Positions 38,250 through 50,749 of a stretch of 64,000 nucleotides of DNA are shown piece after piece. The notes under the pieces were generated by a model. It was not told the origin of the DNA. It made no database searches and was given only the letters and a program-made list of their open reading frames with translations. The translations under genes and the position numbers were made by a program. The DNA comes from Paraburkholderia saeva (GTDB lineage Bacteria; Pseudomonadota; Gammaproteobacteria; Burkholderiales; Burkholderiaceae). The stretch covers positions 62,001 through 126,000 of the forward strand of contig NZ_CAJQZC010000001.1 of assembly GCF_907164555.1 (NCBI RefSeq), given 5' to 3'. Position 1 is the first letter of the stretch, and each line of letters opens with the position of its first letter.

Positions 38250-38939
38250 TCACGGCGTCGGGAAATACACGCCGGCGCGACGCGCGGCGTTCGCGATATG
38301 CGTCTCGATGGCTTTGCCGGCGGCGTCGGCGTCGCGCACCTTGAGCGCATCGAGAATGGCGCGGTGCTCGTGATACGTCGTCAACACCAGTTCGCGCCGG
38401 TAGAACGGCATGCGCTGGCTTTCCTTCATGATGTCCGCGCTGCTGCGCAGGATCGATTCGATCGCCGCATTGCCGGCAATGCTCACGATCCGCATATGGA
38501 ATTCGAAGTCGAGCTGGGCTGCCTCGTCGAGTTCGGCCGCAGTCAGTGCGCCGTGCAGCGCGGCAATGTTCTCCTCGAACCAGTCGATGTCGCCGTCGCT
38601 GACGGCGAGTGCCGCCATGCGCGCGACAAAGCCTTCGAGCGCAAAACGCATCTGATACGTGTCCGGCAAGGACGACTGGCTGGCAAAACGCCACGGATGT
38701 CCGCCTGCCGCTGCCTGTGTGCTTTCGACGTACACGCCCTTGCCGGGACGGATCGTCAGCAGGCCGAGCGCTTCCAGCGTCGACAGCGCCTCGCGCAGCG
38801 AGGCGCGGCTGATCGCGAGTTCCTCCGATAACTGGCGCTGCGCAGGCAAAAGACTTCCAACCGGATACGCTCCGCCCTCGATCCGTTCGCGAATCGTGGC
38901 GATTGCGGCATCGGTGACGGTGTGCGGAACGTTTTTCAT
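38250..38939 (-). CDS. GntR/FadR-subfamily transcriptional regulator
   Basis: 229 residues from the ATG at 38937-38939 (MKNVPHTVTDAAIATIRERI). The N-terminal winged helix-turn-helix is GSLLPAQRQLSEELAISRASLREALSTLEALGLL, in part, followed by RPGKGVYV. The C-terminal FCD all-helical effector domain includes EFHMRIVSIAGN with metal-type His and EHRAILDALKVRDADAA. It is divergent from the carrier-allantoicase-ureidoglycolate lyase operon and probably controls it through the palindrome at 39119-39135. Confidence 0.92.
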   Translation of the reverse strand: MKNVPHTVTDAAIATIRERIEGGAYPVGSLLPAQRQLSEELAISRASLREALSTLEALGLLTIRPGKGVYVESTQAAAGGHPWRFASQSSLPDTYQMRFALEGFVARMAALAVSDGDIDWFEENIAALHGALTAAELDEAAQLDFEFHMRIVSIAGNAAIESILRSSADIMKESQRMPFYRRELVLTTYHEHRAILDALKVRDADAAGKAIETHIANAARRAGVYFPTP

Positions 38940-39118
38940 CTGACTTTTGGGTTGGGCGTGGTCTGACCGGCATTGTAATCCGCGCCGCGAAGGGGTGCAG
39001 CGGATGATTGAAAAACGGTGCCGGAAACAACGCGAAAAGCACACAGGCCGCAGGGGTAAACCCCGTCGTATCTTTCCTTGACTCAACTATATCGAATTCC
39101 TACTATTGGCCATAACAG

Positions 39119-39135
39119 TACTGGTCGGACCAGTA
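39119..39135. promoter_or_regulatory. Perfect 17-bp palindrome, likely operator of the GntR/FadR-type regulator
   Basis: TACTGGTCGGACCAGTA is perfectly symmetrical about one central base and matches the TGGTC-N-GACCA core used by FadR-subfamily repressors. It lies 32 bases before the carrier start and 180 bases from the regulator start, close enough to block transcription of the carrier operon. Confidence 0.75.
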
Positions 39136-39166
39136 TGAACAGTTGAACCGGAACCAGGAGAAAGCC

Positions 39167-40495
39167 GTGTTGAAGTTTTTCAATTCGCTGTTTGGCCGGG
39201 TGGTGATCGCGCTGGTGGCGGGCATCGTGATCGGCGCGTTGTTTCCCCATTTCGCGCAGTCGTTGAGGCCGCTCGGCGACGGCTTCCTGAAGCTGATCAA
39301 GATGGTGATCGGTCCGATCGTGTTCTGCGTCGTCGTGGGCGGCATGGCCCATGCGGGCGACCTGAAGAAGGTAGGTCGCGTCGGCCTGAAGGCAGTGGTC
39401 TATTTCGAAATCATGACGACGATCGCGCTCGTGATCGGCGCGGTGCTGGCGTACGCGACACGGCCCGGCGTCGGCATGAACATCGACCTGCATTCGCTCG
39501 ATGCCGCATCGCTCTCGACCTACACCGAGCATGCGAAGAGCCTGAAGGACACAGCCGGGTTCCTGCTGAAAATCATCCCCGAAACCGCCATGGATGCTTT
39601 CGCGAAGGGCGACATCCTGCAGATCCTCGTGTTCTCGGTGCTGTTCGGCTCGGCGCTTTCATTGCTCGGCGAAAAGGCGCAGCGCGTGAGCAGCCTCATC
39701 GACGAACTCGCGCAGGTCTTCTTTCGCGTGATGAGTTTCATCATCAAGCTCGCGCCGCTCGGTGTGCTCGGCGCGATCGCGTTTACAACCGGCACCTATG
39801 GCGTCGAGTCGCTCAAGCAGCTTGGCATGCTGGTGATCGTGTTCTACGCGAGCTGCATTGTGTTCGTCGCGGTTGTGCTCGGCATCGTGATGCGGCTGGC
39901 GGGCTTCAACGTGTTCAAGCTGATCCGCTATCTGCGCGAGGAACTGTCGATCGTGCTGGGCACCGCTTCGTCGGATGCAGTGTTGCCGCAGATCATGCGC
40001 AAGCTCGAATGGATGGGCGTGAAGGATTCCACCGTCGGTCTTGTCATTCCGACCGGCTATTCGTTCAACCTCGACGGTTTCTCGATCTACCTGACGCTCG
40101 CAGTGATCTTTATCGCGCAGGCGACGAATACGCCGCTGTCACTCCACGACCTGATCGTCGTCGTGCTGGTTTCACTGGTGACGTCGAAGGGCGCGCACGG
40201 CATTCCGGGTTCGGCGATCGTGATTCTCGCCGCGACGCTCTCTGCGATTCCTGCGATTCCGGTACTCGGCCTCGTGTTGATTCTGCCGGTCGACTGGTTC
40301 GTCGGGATCGCACGCGCGCTGACCAACCTGATCGGCAACTGCGTTGCCACGGTCGTGGTGGCCGTGTGGGAAAACGATATCGACAAGGTGCGTGCGCGAC
40401 GCGTGCTGAATCAGGACGCCGAGCTGCGCTTCGTGCCGGCCGGCGACGACAGTGCCCCTTCGGTCGCATCCGGCGCAGCGGCGCACGCAATCTGA
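39167..40495 (+). CDS. DctA-family dicarboxylate/cation symporter
   Basis: 442 residues from a GTG at 39167 with AGGAG 6 bases upstream; an in-frame TTG at 39143 is less likely. Eight or more membrane helices. DctA-like signatures are FLKLIKMVIGPIVFCVVVGG, LGTASSDAVLPQIMRKLE, PTGYSFNLDGFSIYLTLAV and VTSKGAHGIPGSAIVILAATL. The family takes up C4-dicarboxylates with protons or sodium. Its place upstream of allantoicase and ureidoglycolate lyase suggests it may import a ureide-pathway compound or related acid; that is inference. The C-terminal tail is Ala/Ser-rich. Confidence 0.88.
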   Translation: MLKFFNSLFGRVVIALVAGIVIGALFPHFAQSLRPLGDGFLKLIKMVIGPIVFCVVVGGMAHAGDLKKVGRVGLKAVVYFEIMTTIALVIGAVLAYATRPGVGMNIDLHSLDAASLSTYTEHAKSLKDTAGFLLKIIPETAMDAFAKGDILQILVFSVLFGSALSLLGEKAQRVSSLIDELAQVFFRVMSFIIKLAPLGVLGAIAFTTGTYGVESLKQLGMLVIVFYASCIVFVAVVLGIVMRLAGFNVFKLIRYLREELSIVLGTASSDAVLPQIMRKLEWMGVKDSTVGLVIPTGYSFNLDGFSIYLTLAVIFIAQATNTPLSLHDLIVVVLVSLVTSKGAHGIPGSAIVILAATLSAIPAIPVLGLVLILPVDWFVGIARALTNLIGNCVATVVVAVWENDIDKVRARRVLNQDAELRFVPAGDDSAPSVASGAAAHAI

Positions 40496-40561
40496 ATACG
40501 CCGGCGGGCATCGCAGCCGCCGGTTTTCACCACTTCATCCAGCAGACAGGCAAACGACATC

Positions 40562-41572
40562 ATGGCAGCTCCAGTTCTCGACCCCAACGCTCCCGCTTTC
40601 ACACGTCGCTACATGAACCTCGCCGATCCGCGTCTGGGCGCGAAGGCGCTCTTCGCCAGCGATGAATTCTTCGCGCCTAAGGAACGCATGCTCGACCCGC
40701 AGCCGGCGGTGTTCATCCCCGGCAAGTACGACGAGCATGGCAAATGGATGGACGGCTGGGAAACGCGACGCAAGCGCACCACCGGTCACGACCACTGCGT
40801 GGTCCGGCTTGCGCGTCCGGGCGTGGTGCACGGCTTCGATCTCGATACGAGCCACTTCACAGGCAATTTTCCGCCGGCGGCTTCGATCGAGGCGTGCCAC
40901 GTCGACAGCGAGACGCCGCCGGATAACGCCGACTGGCAAACGCTCGTGCCGGCCATGACGCTGCAGGGTAATCAGCACCACTATGTCGAAGTGAACGATA
41001 CGCGCGCGTTCACACATCTGCGCGTGAATCTCTATCCGGATGGCGGCCTCGCGCGCCTGCGGGTGTACGGTCAGCCGAAGCGCGACTGGAACACCGTCGA
41101 GCGCGGCGGGCTGATCGATCTCGCTGCAATCGAAAACGGCGCGTATCTGGTGGCGGCGAACAACCAGCATTTCGGGCCTGCGTCGACGATCCTGATGCCG
41201 GGGCGCGGCGTGAATATGGGCGACGGCTGGGAGACGCGCCGTCGCCGCGAGCCGGGTAACGACTGGGCTATCGTTGCGCTTGCGCGGCCAGGCACGATTC
41301 GTCGCGTCGAAGTCGACACCGCGCATTTCAAGGGCAACTTCCCGGATCGCTGTTCGTTGCAGGCGGCGACGGTGGCGGGCGGCACGGACGATTCCCTCGT
41401 CACGCAGGCGATGTTCTGGCCCGTGCTGCTGCCGGAGCAGTCGCTGAAGATGGACAACGTCCACACTTTCAGCGAGCAGCTCGCCGCGCTCGGGCCCGTG
41501 ACGCACGTGCGCTTCAACATCTATCCGGACGGCGGCGTATCGCGGCTGCGTCTGTGGGGTGAGATCGCGTAA
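40562..41572 (+). CDS. alc: Allantoicase
   Basis: 336 residues. It hydrolyses allantoate to ureidoglycolate and urea. It has two tandem allantoicase repeats, each with [18 protein letters not shown] followed by a [18 protein letters not shown] strand and the motif [40 protein letters not shown] and [17 protein letters not shown] close the two halves. Its product is the substrate of the next gene, 13 bp downstream. Confidence 0.96.
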   Translation: MAAPVLDPNAPAFTRRYMNLADPRLGAKALFASDEFFAPKERMLDPQPAVFIPGKYDEHGKWMDGWETRRKRTTGHDHCVVRLARPGVVHGFDLDTSHFTGNFPPAASIEACHVDSETPPDNADWQTLVPAMTLQGNQHHYVEVNDTRAFTHLRVNLYPDGGLARLRVYGQPKRDWNTVERGGLIDLAAIENGAYLVAANNQHFGPASTILMPGRGVNMGDGWETRRRREPGNDWAIVALARPGTIRRVEVDTAHFKGNFPDRCSLQAATVAGGTDDSLVTQAMFWPVLLPEQSLKMDNVHTFSEQLAALGPVTHVRFNIYPDGGVSRLRLWGEIA

Positions 41573-41585
41573 CCGGGAGTCCGTC

Positions 41586-42104
41586 ATGAAGACATTGCGG
41601 GTAGCCCGCCTGACGCGCGAAGCGTTCGCGCCGTTCGGCGACGTGATCGAAATCGACGGCGCCCGTCATTTTCCGATCAACGGCGGCACGACCGAACGGT
41701 TTCACGATCTGGCGACCGTCGACGTCTGCGATGACGGCGGCCGTCCGTTGATCAACGTGTTTCGCGGACAACCGCGCGCATGGCCGCTGGAAATCTCGAT
41801 GATGGAGCGGCATCCGCTCGGCAGTCAGGCGTTTGTTCCATTGCGAGACGCGCGCTACGTGATCGTCGTCGCGCCAGCAGGTGAGTTCGACGCATCGCAA
41901 ATGCGCGCCTTCTGGACGGAAGGCTGGCAGGGCGTCAACTACGCGAAAGGCGTCTGGCACCATCCGCTGCTCGCGCTCGACTGCGTCAGCGATTTCGTCG
42001 TAATCGATCGGGGCGGCGATCAGCCCAATTGCGACGAAATCGCATTGACGGAACCCTGGCGCCTCGAACTGCACGGCGAGCAGGTTGCGGTGACCGAGAC
42101 CTGA
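41586..42104 (+). CDS. allA: Ureidoglycolate lyase
   Basis: 172 residues from the ATG at 41586. It splits ureidoglycolate into glyoxylate and urea, ending the allantoate route. It is an AllA-type cupin-like fold: [40 protein letters not shown], and the signature [15 protein letters not shown]. It completes an operon with the carrier and allantoicase, giving usable nitrogen from purine breakdown. A two-way terminator follows. Confidence 0.95.
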   Translation: MKTLRVARLTREAFAPFGDVIEIDGARHFPINGGTTERFHDLATVDVCDDGGRPLINVFRGQPRAWPLEISMMERHPLGSQAFVPLRDARYVIVVAPAGEFDASQMRAFWTEGWQGVNYAKGVWHHPLLALDCVSDFVVIDRGGDQPNCDEIALTEPWRLELHGEQVAVTET

Positions 42105-42123
42105 GCATCGCACGCGGAAATGA

Positions 42124-42161
42124 AAAGGCCCGGCTGGCAGTTCACTGCCGACCGGGCCTTT
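42124..42161. terminator. Bidirectional terminator between allA and fur
   Basis: AAAGGCCCGG (42124-42133) pairs with CCGGGCCTTT (42152-42161), enclosing a further small hairpin (GGCAG..CTGCC). It lies between convergent allA and fur and can serve both. Confidence 0.85.
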
Positions 42162-42202
42162 CGTCATCGTGGGCGCGGTGAATCTGGCGCGCCCTCGTCA
42201 GA

Positions 42203-42631
42203 TCAATGCTTGCGATGCGGGCAGTTTTCCTTCGTGCACGCGCCATACAGCGCAAGTGCATGCTCCTGCAGCTTGAAGCCGCGGTCTTTTGCGATCGCCT
42301 GCTGACGGCTCTCGATTTCGGGGTCGAAAAACTCTTCGACGAGGCCGCAGTCGAGGCACACGAGGTGGTCGTGATGCGTCCCTTCGTTCAGCTCGAAAAC
42401 CGCCTTGCCAGACTCGAAATTACTGCGCGACAGCAGGCCAGCCTGTTCGAACTGTGTAAGCACGCGGTAAACCGTGGCGAGGCCGATATCGAGCTCCTCG
42501 TGCAGCAGGTTGCGATAGACGTCTTCCGCCGTCAGATGGCGCACCGGGCTGTGCTGGAAAATTTCGAGAATTTTGAGGCGCGGTAGGGTCGCCTTAAGCC
42601 CGATATTCTTGAGATCGGTTGGATTGGTCAT
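42203..42631 (-). CDS. fur: Ferric uptake regulator
   Basis: 142 residues, the typical Fur length. It is an iron-dependent dimeric repressor. The N-terminal winged helix has [30 protein letters not shown] and [18 protein letters not shown]. The metal-binding C-terminal part has [17 protein letters not shown], and a second Cys pair CTKENC near the end. It is divergent from bamE, the standard fur-bamE arrangement in betaproteobacteria. Confidence 0.97.
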   Translation of the reverse strand: MTNPTDLKNIGLKATLPRLKILEIFQHSPVRHLTAEDVYRNLLHEELDIGLATVYRVLTQFEQAGLLSRSNFESGKAVFELNEGTHHDHLVCLDCGLVEEFFDPEIESRQQAIAKDRGFKLQEHALALYGACTKENCPHRKH

Positions 42632-42784
42632 GACGGCGAGTCCCTAGAGTACAATGCAGGGTTCTAATAGTAATGTGAATTGCTGTTCAGGTCATCTTCG
42701 ACAGAAACTCGCGCGGCTTGCCAGCAAGCCCGCACGGTGAGTGAAATGATTTCAAAATCTCAATTGATCTACCGGGGGAGCCGC

Positions 42785-43594
42785 ATGCGGGGTACCTTGA
42801 TCGCTGCTGCGGTTGTAGCGGTTCTTGCTGGATGTTCCACATACGACAGCCTCACGCAGCGTATCGCACAAAGCGTCACGCCGTACCGGATTACTGTCGT
42901 GCAGGGCAACTTCGTTTCAAGCGAAGCAGCAGCGCAAATGAAAGTCGGCATGTCGCGCGCGGAAGTGCGCCAGCTGCTCGGCACGCCGCTTCTGACCGAT
43001 ATGTTCCACGCCGACCGCTGGGACTATCTGTTCTATTTCAAGCGCGGCTCGACCTCGATCGTGCAGCAGCGTGACTTCGTCGTGCTGTTTGCGAATGATC
43101 GCGTCGCGAGCTGGTCGGGTGGCGAAGATCTGCCGTCCAACCTCGAACTGCTTGCTGATATCGACGGCGATCGCACCGGCAAGAAGGTTGCCGCCGCGCC
43201 GGTCGTAGCGAGTAACGCAACGGGCGCGAGCGCGCCGGTCGCCGCCGCTGCGGCGCCGGTTACCGTTGACGCAACGCGTTCACCCTCGGCACCTGACGCA
43301 TCCGCCGCGGCCGCGTTGCCTGCAACGGCCGCGAACGAGCAGGCTGCGCAGGCCGCGAACCGTGCGACCGATGCCGTTCCGGCGCCGGGACGCAATGCAA
43401 CGCCTTCAGTGCGTGCGGGCACGCCGCCTTCGGCAGGTCTGCCGCCGAACACGGGCACGCCGGTCACGCCGCAGTTCCAGTTCCACCGTCCGCCGCCGCC
43501 GACCAATCCGAACGCGCCGGCTGACAACCCGGTGGGTCCGGTCGGTCCGCAAAGCAACGCGCCGGCACCGGCATCGACGGGAACGGGCGGCTAG
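42785..43594 (+). CDS. bamE: Outer membrane assembly lipoprotein BamE with long Ala/Pro-rich tail
   Basis: 269 residues from the ATG at 42785 (GGGGGAG upstream); an earlier ATG at 42746 would add 13 residues before the signal. A lipoprotein signal peptide ends in the lipobox LAGC (Cys17). The SmpA/OmlA domain follows with YRITVVQGNFVSSEAAAQMKVGMSR shortened to its VQGNFVS core, VRQLLGTPLLTDMFHADRWDY, and VQQRDFVVLF. The remaining ~145 residues are Ala/Pro/Thr-rich low complexity, far longer than E. coli BamE (113). It is part of the BAM complex. Confidence 0.92.
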   Translation: MRGTLIAAAVVAVLAGCSTYDSLTQRIAQSVTPYRITVVQGNFVSSEAAAQMKVGMSRAEVRQLLGTPLLTDMFHADRWDYLFYFKRGSTSIVQQRDFVVLFANDRVASWSGGEDLPSNLELLADIDGDRTGKKVAAAPVVASNATGASAPVAAAAAPVTVDATRSPSAPDASAAAALPATAANEQAAQAANRATDAVPAPGRNATPSVRAGTPPSAGLPPNTGTPVTPQFQFHRPPPPTNPNAPADNPVGPVGPQSNAPAPASTGTGG

Positions 43595-43848
43595 GCAGGT
43601 TGTCTGTCACTTTGCGGGCTGGGCCCGCAAGGTGCGCGTCGCGCGAGCCTGCCTTTACGCTTGTGCGCGCGGTTTGCCGGATCTAAGGTCGGGCAGGGTC
43701 GTCCGGCGTGACGGGCGTCTCCGGCATGAAGCCGTGCCGGTTGGCGTATCGCCAGTCATTTCCATTTTTCCGCGGTTGAATGGCGTGGAGACGACGTTTT
43801 TCTTCGCGCGCTCCATGCATCAGCCGCCTTGTTGCTCGTGAGTTGCCG

Positions 43849-44646
43849 ATGAAAATTGCCATTGCTGGAGCGTCGGGCCGGATGGGCCGCATGCTCATCG
43901 AAACCGTTCTGAACGACGCCGACCTGACACTTGCAGGCGCGCTCGTGCCCGCGGGTGACCCGCAGCTGGGCCAGGACGCCGGTGCGCTCCTCGGCAAGTC
44001 GACGGGCATTCTCCTGACCGATGACATCGAGCGCGTATTCGCCGAAGCCGATTATCTGATCGACTTCACGCGTCCGGCCGGCACGATGACGCATGTCGAA
44101 GCCGCGCTCCGTCACGACGTCAAGCTCGTGATCGGCACGACCGGATTCGACAACGCGCAGAAAGCGACACTGCGTGCCGCTGGCGAGAAGACCGGCGTCG
44201 TGTTTGCCGCGAACATGAGCGTCGGTGTGAACGTCACGCTGAAGCTGCTTGAATTCGCAGCGCGTCATTTCGCGACCGGCTACGACATCGAAATCATCGA
44301 GGCGCATCATCGTCACAAGGTCGATGCGCCGTCGGGCACGGCGCTGGCGATGGGCGAAGTGATCGCCGATGCGCTCGGTCGCGATCTCGACGCGTGCGCC
44401 GTCTACGGCCGTGAAGGCGTGACGGGCGAACGCGATCCATCGACGATTGGCTTCTCGGCGATCCGTGGCGGCGACATCGTCGGCGATCACACGGTGCTGT
44501 TTGCGGGCATCGGCGAGCGCATCGAGATCACGCACAAATCGGCGAGCCGTCTGTCGTATGCGCAGGGCGCACTGCGCGCGGTGCGCTTCCTCGAAGCGCA
44601 TCCGACCGGATTTTTCGACATGCAGGACGTGCTCGGCCTGCGTTAA
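43849..44646 (+). CDS. dapB: 4-hydroxy-tetrahydrodipicolinate reductase
   Basis: 265 residues from the ATG at 43849. It reduces the dihydrodipicolinate precursor in lysine and diaminopimelate synthesis. The cofactor loop is [18 protein letters not shown], with TTGFDNAQK and [15 protein letters not shown]. The signature [23 protein letters not shown] holds the catalytic His and Lys. The final [10 protein letters not shown] is typical. ExbB/ExbD-like genes follow in the same direction. Confidence 0.96.
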   Translation: MKIAIAGASGRMGRMLIETVLNDADLTLAGALVPAGDPQLGQDAGALLGKSTGILLTDDIERVFAEADYLIDFTRPAGTMTHVEAALRHDVKLVIGTTGFDNAQKATLRAAGEKTGVVFAANMSVGVNVTLKLLEFAARHFATGYDIEIIEAHHRHKVDAPSGTALAMGEVIADALGRDLDACAVYGREGVTGERDPSTIGFSAIRGGDIVGDHTVLFAGIGERIEITHKSASRLSYAQGALRAVRFLEAHPTGFFDMQDVLGLR

Positions 44647-44720
44647 AACGTGCGTTAAACCCGCGCATCTTCCAGCGGTTCCAACCGTTCGACAGTTCAA
44701 CTGTTCCAAAGCGAGGCTCG

Positions 44721-45395
44721 ATGGCAAACACCGGCATCCTCCATTATCTGCAGGCCAGCGACGCGATTACACATGGCGTCGCGTGGCTGTTGCTGGCGAT
44801 GTCGGTGGCGAGCTGGTGTTTCCTGCTCGTGAAAAGCTGGGTGCTCGGCCGCGCGAAGCGGCAGGGGCCACGCGCCGTGGCGCTGTTCTGGCAGGCGCAG
44901 ACGTTGTCGGATGGCGTCGCGGCAATCCGCATTGCCGATCGCGAACGCGTGTTCGCGCCCCTCGCCGAAGCCGCACTGCATGCCGCCGAAGCCGATGTGC
45001 CTGGCGCGCTGCTTGGGCGCGTCGAGCGCAATGAGCGCGTGCTGCGCGCGTTGCGGCAGGCGCTGGCCGCGTCGCAGCGTCGTCTGGAATTTGGCCAGGT
45101 GCTGCTCGCCTCGGTCGGCAGCACGGCGCCTTTCGTCGGGTTGCTCGGCACCGTGTGGGGTATCTATCACGCGCTCAGCAGCATTGCCGCGAGCGGCCAG
45201 GCGATGATCGAGAACGTCGCGGGGCCCGTCGGCGAGGCGCTGATCATGACGGCGTTCGGACTCGTGGTCGCGATTCCCGCCGTGCTCGCGTACAACGTGC
45301 TCGGGCGCCTCGTGCGCCAACTGTCGGAAGAACTCGACGGCTTCGCGCACGACCTGCACGCCTATGTGTGCGCGCCGGCCGCGAGCGGCGCCTGA
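44721..45395 (+). CDS. exbB: MotA/TolQ/ExbB-family proton channel protein
   Basis: 224 residues with three predicted membrane helices: VAWLLLAMSVASWCFLLV near the N-terminus, then LLASVGSTAPFVGLLGTVWG and GEALIMTAFGLVVAIPAVLAYN. These last two are the ExbB/TolQ signature region. With ExbD it forms a proton-driven motor that energises TonB-dependent uptake. The gene starts 74 bp after dapB, and exbD follows by 23 bp. No tonB is present nearby, so the partner is not known. Confidence 0.9.
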   Translation: MANTGILHYLQASDAITHGVAWLLLAMSVASWCFLLVKSWVLGRAKRQGPRAVALFWQAQTLSDGVAAIRIADRERVFAPLAEAALHAAEADVPGALLGRVERNERVLRALRQALAASQRRLEFGQVLLASVGSTAPFVGLLGTVWGIYHALSSIAASGQAMIENVAGPVGEALIMTAFGLVVAIPAVLAYNVLGRLVRQLSEELDGFAHDLHAYVCAPAASGA

Positions 45396-45418
45396 CATCT
45401 TTCGCGGAGGTCATCGAC

Positions 45419-48803
<3,385 letters not shown>

Positions 48804-48885
48804 CGGAAAGCAGCGGGATGAGCGGGGCACCGGCAGCGAGTGTGGCAGCCGGCCCTGTTCGTCGCTGGGTATTCAGGGAGTCAAT

Positions 48886-49437
48886 GTGATTCGCAGATCG
48901 TTCTTGACGCTCGCGTGCGGTGTGATGGTGTTGTCCGCCTGCGGCTTCCAGCTGCGCGGCCAGCAGAATTACGCGTTCAAGCGCCTTAACATTACGGGCG
49001 CGCCCGCTGCGGTGTCCGCGCGGTTGACCCGGATGATCGAAGGCGGCAGCGATACCGTGGTCGTCAACGTTCCGACGAACGCGGATGCCGTGCTGCGGAT
49101 GTCCGAAGGACGCAGCAACAGCGTGCTCACGCTGAATTCGGTGGGCGTCGTAGAAGAGTATCAGCTGAATTACTCGCTGAACTACACGCTCGTCGGCGCG
49201 GACGGCACGTTGCTGATTCCGCCGAGCTCGATCGCGCTGAACCGTGCAATGACGTATAGCGACCAGTTCTCGCAGGCAAAGGGCGCCGAAGCCGACATCC
49301 TGTTCGCCGACATGCAGAACGACGCGGTCGACCAGTTGACGCGTCGTCTCGCGGTGGTCCGCTCGCTGCATCCGGCGCCGGGCGAGGAAGCACCGGCCGT
49401 CGCGCCGCGTGCGCCGTTGCCGCCGCCGCCGCTCTGA
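48886..49437 (+). CDS. lptE: LPS assembly lipoprotein LptE
   Basis: 183 residues from the GTG at 48886 (GGGAG upstream; the ATG two bases earlier is out of frame). The lipoprotein signal ends in the lipobox LSAC with Cys19, followed by GFQLRGQQNYAFKRLNITG, the usual LptE beginning. It plugs LptD in the outer membrane for LPS export. The C-terminus is a Pro-rich tail. The leuS-lptE-holA order is conserved across proteobacteria. Confidence 0.93.
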   Translation: MIRRSFLTLACGVMVLSACGFQLRGQQNYAFKRLNITGAPAAVSARLTRMIEGGSDTVVVNVPTNADAVLRMSEGRSNSVLTLNSVGVVEEYQLNYSLNYTLVGADGTLLIPPSSIALNRAMTYSDQFSQAKGAEADILFADMQNDAVDQLTRRLAVVRSLHPAPGEEAPAVAPRAPLPPPPL

Positions 49438-49485
49438 TCTGTTTTCTGTCACCCGTCTCTACCCTGTGCAACCGTAGCCAGCCCT

Positions 49486-50610
49486 ATGCAACTGCGACTT
49501 GACGCGCTCGAACCGCACCTCGCGAAAGGCCTCGCTGGCCTGTACGTCGTGTACGGCGACGAGCATCTGCTCGCGCAGGAAGCCTGCGACCGCATTCGTG
49601 CGACCGCGCGTGCGGCGGGTTTCACGGATCGTTCCGTGTTCACCGTCGAGCGTGGTTTTGACTGGAGTTCGCTGCTGGGCGCGAGCCAGTCGATGTCGCT
49701 GTTCGGCGACCGCCAGCTGGTCGAGTTGCGCATTCCGTCGGGCAAGCCGGGCAAGGAAGGCGCGGACGCGCTCAAGACGCTCGCCGCCGCCGCGAATCCC
49801 GATGTGCTGACCCTCGTGACATTGCCGCGACTCGATGCGGCCACGCAGAAGTCGGCGTGGTTTACGGCACTCGCCGATGCGGGCGTCGCGTTGAAGATCG
49901 ATCCCGTCGAGCGCGCGCAGTTGCCGGCGTGGGTCGGGCAACGGCTCGCGCAACAGGGTCAGCGCGTTGCCGCGGGCGAAGAAGGCCGGCGCGCGCTGCA
50001 GTTCATTGCCGAGCGCGTCGAAGGCAATCTGCTCGCCGCGCATCAGGAAATCCAGAAGCTCGGCCTGCTGTATCCGCAAGGTGTGTTGAGCTTCGAGCAG
50101 ATTCATGACGCCGTGCTCAATGTCGCGCGTTACGACGTTTTCAAGCTGAACGAAGCAATGCTCGCTGGCGACGTCAGCCGGCTCTCGCGCATGCTCGACG
50201 GGCTGCGCGGCGAAGGCGAGGCTGCCGTGCTCGTGCTGTGGGCTGTCGTCGAAGAAGTGCGGACGCTGCTGCGCATCAAGCGCGGTGTCGCCACGGGCAA
50301 GCCGCTTGCGGTCCTGCTGCGCGAAAATCGCGTGTGGGGGCCGCGCGAGCGGCTCGTCGGACCGGCGCTGTCGCGTGTCACGGAGGCCGCGCTCGAAAAG
50401 GGTCTCGCGCTGGCAGCACGGCTCGACCGTCAGGTGAAGGGATTGTCCGGCGGCACGCCAGGCGATCATCGTCTCGATCCGCCGCCTGATCCGTGGAGCG
50501 GGCTTTTCGAACTCGCGATGACGGTTGCCTCGCCAGCGAAATCCGCGCCGGGCGCAGCGGCTGTGCCATCGGCGCCAGCGCCAGGCCGACCGGTGGTGCG
50601 GCCGCGCTGA
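49486..50610 (+). CDS. holA: DNA polymerase III delta subunit
   Basis: 374 residues. It opens the beta clamp within the clamp loader. The N-terminal domain begins MQLRLDALEPHLAKGLAGLYVVYGDEHLL, the typical HolA start (quoted core: LYVVYGDEHLLAQEA). RQLVELRIPSGKPGKEGADAL and ERVEGNLLAAHQEIQKL follow, with NVARYDVFKLNEAMLAGD and the helical C-terminal collar domain ending DPWSGLFELAM. The last ~25 residues are Ala/Pro-rich. proA follows 139 bp downstream. Confidence 0.94.
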   Translation: MQLRLDALEPHLAKGLAGLYVVYGDEHLLAQEACDRIRATARAAGFTDRSVFTVERGFDWSSLLGASQSMSLFGDRQLVELRIPSGKPGKEGADALKTLAAAANPDVLTLVTLPRLDAATQKSAWFTALADAGVALKIDPVERAQLPAWVGQRLAQQGQRVAAGEEGRRALQFIAERVEGNLLAAHQEIQKLGLLYPQGVLSFEQIHDAVLNVARYDVFKLNEAMLAGDVSRLSRMLDGLRGEGEAAVLVLWAVVEEVRTLLRIKRGVATGKPLAVLLRENRVWGPRERLVGPALSRVTEAALEKGLALAARLDRQVKGLSGGTPGDHRLDPPPDPWSGLFELAMTVASPAKSAPGAAAVPSAPAPGRPVVRPR

Positions 50611-50749
50611 TCGCGCTTGCGTCTGGCAACGGACGCGCCTCCAGCAAAGCCGCCGTCTCCGACTTACAATCGACGCATCTTTTCCGCCAATACCGCTATT
50701 CCTGTCTCAACGCCGCGCGTGAGCCAGGCGCGACATCAAGAGAAAGACG

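Noticed and set aside
43612..43630. A TTGCGGGC/GCCCGCAA hairpin after bamE considered as a terminator
   Set aside because: The loop is only three bases and no T-run follows. It may be a repeat-type hairpin and is not called.
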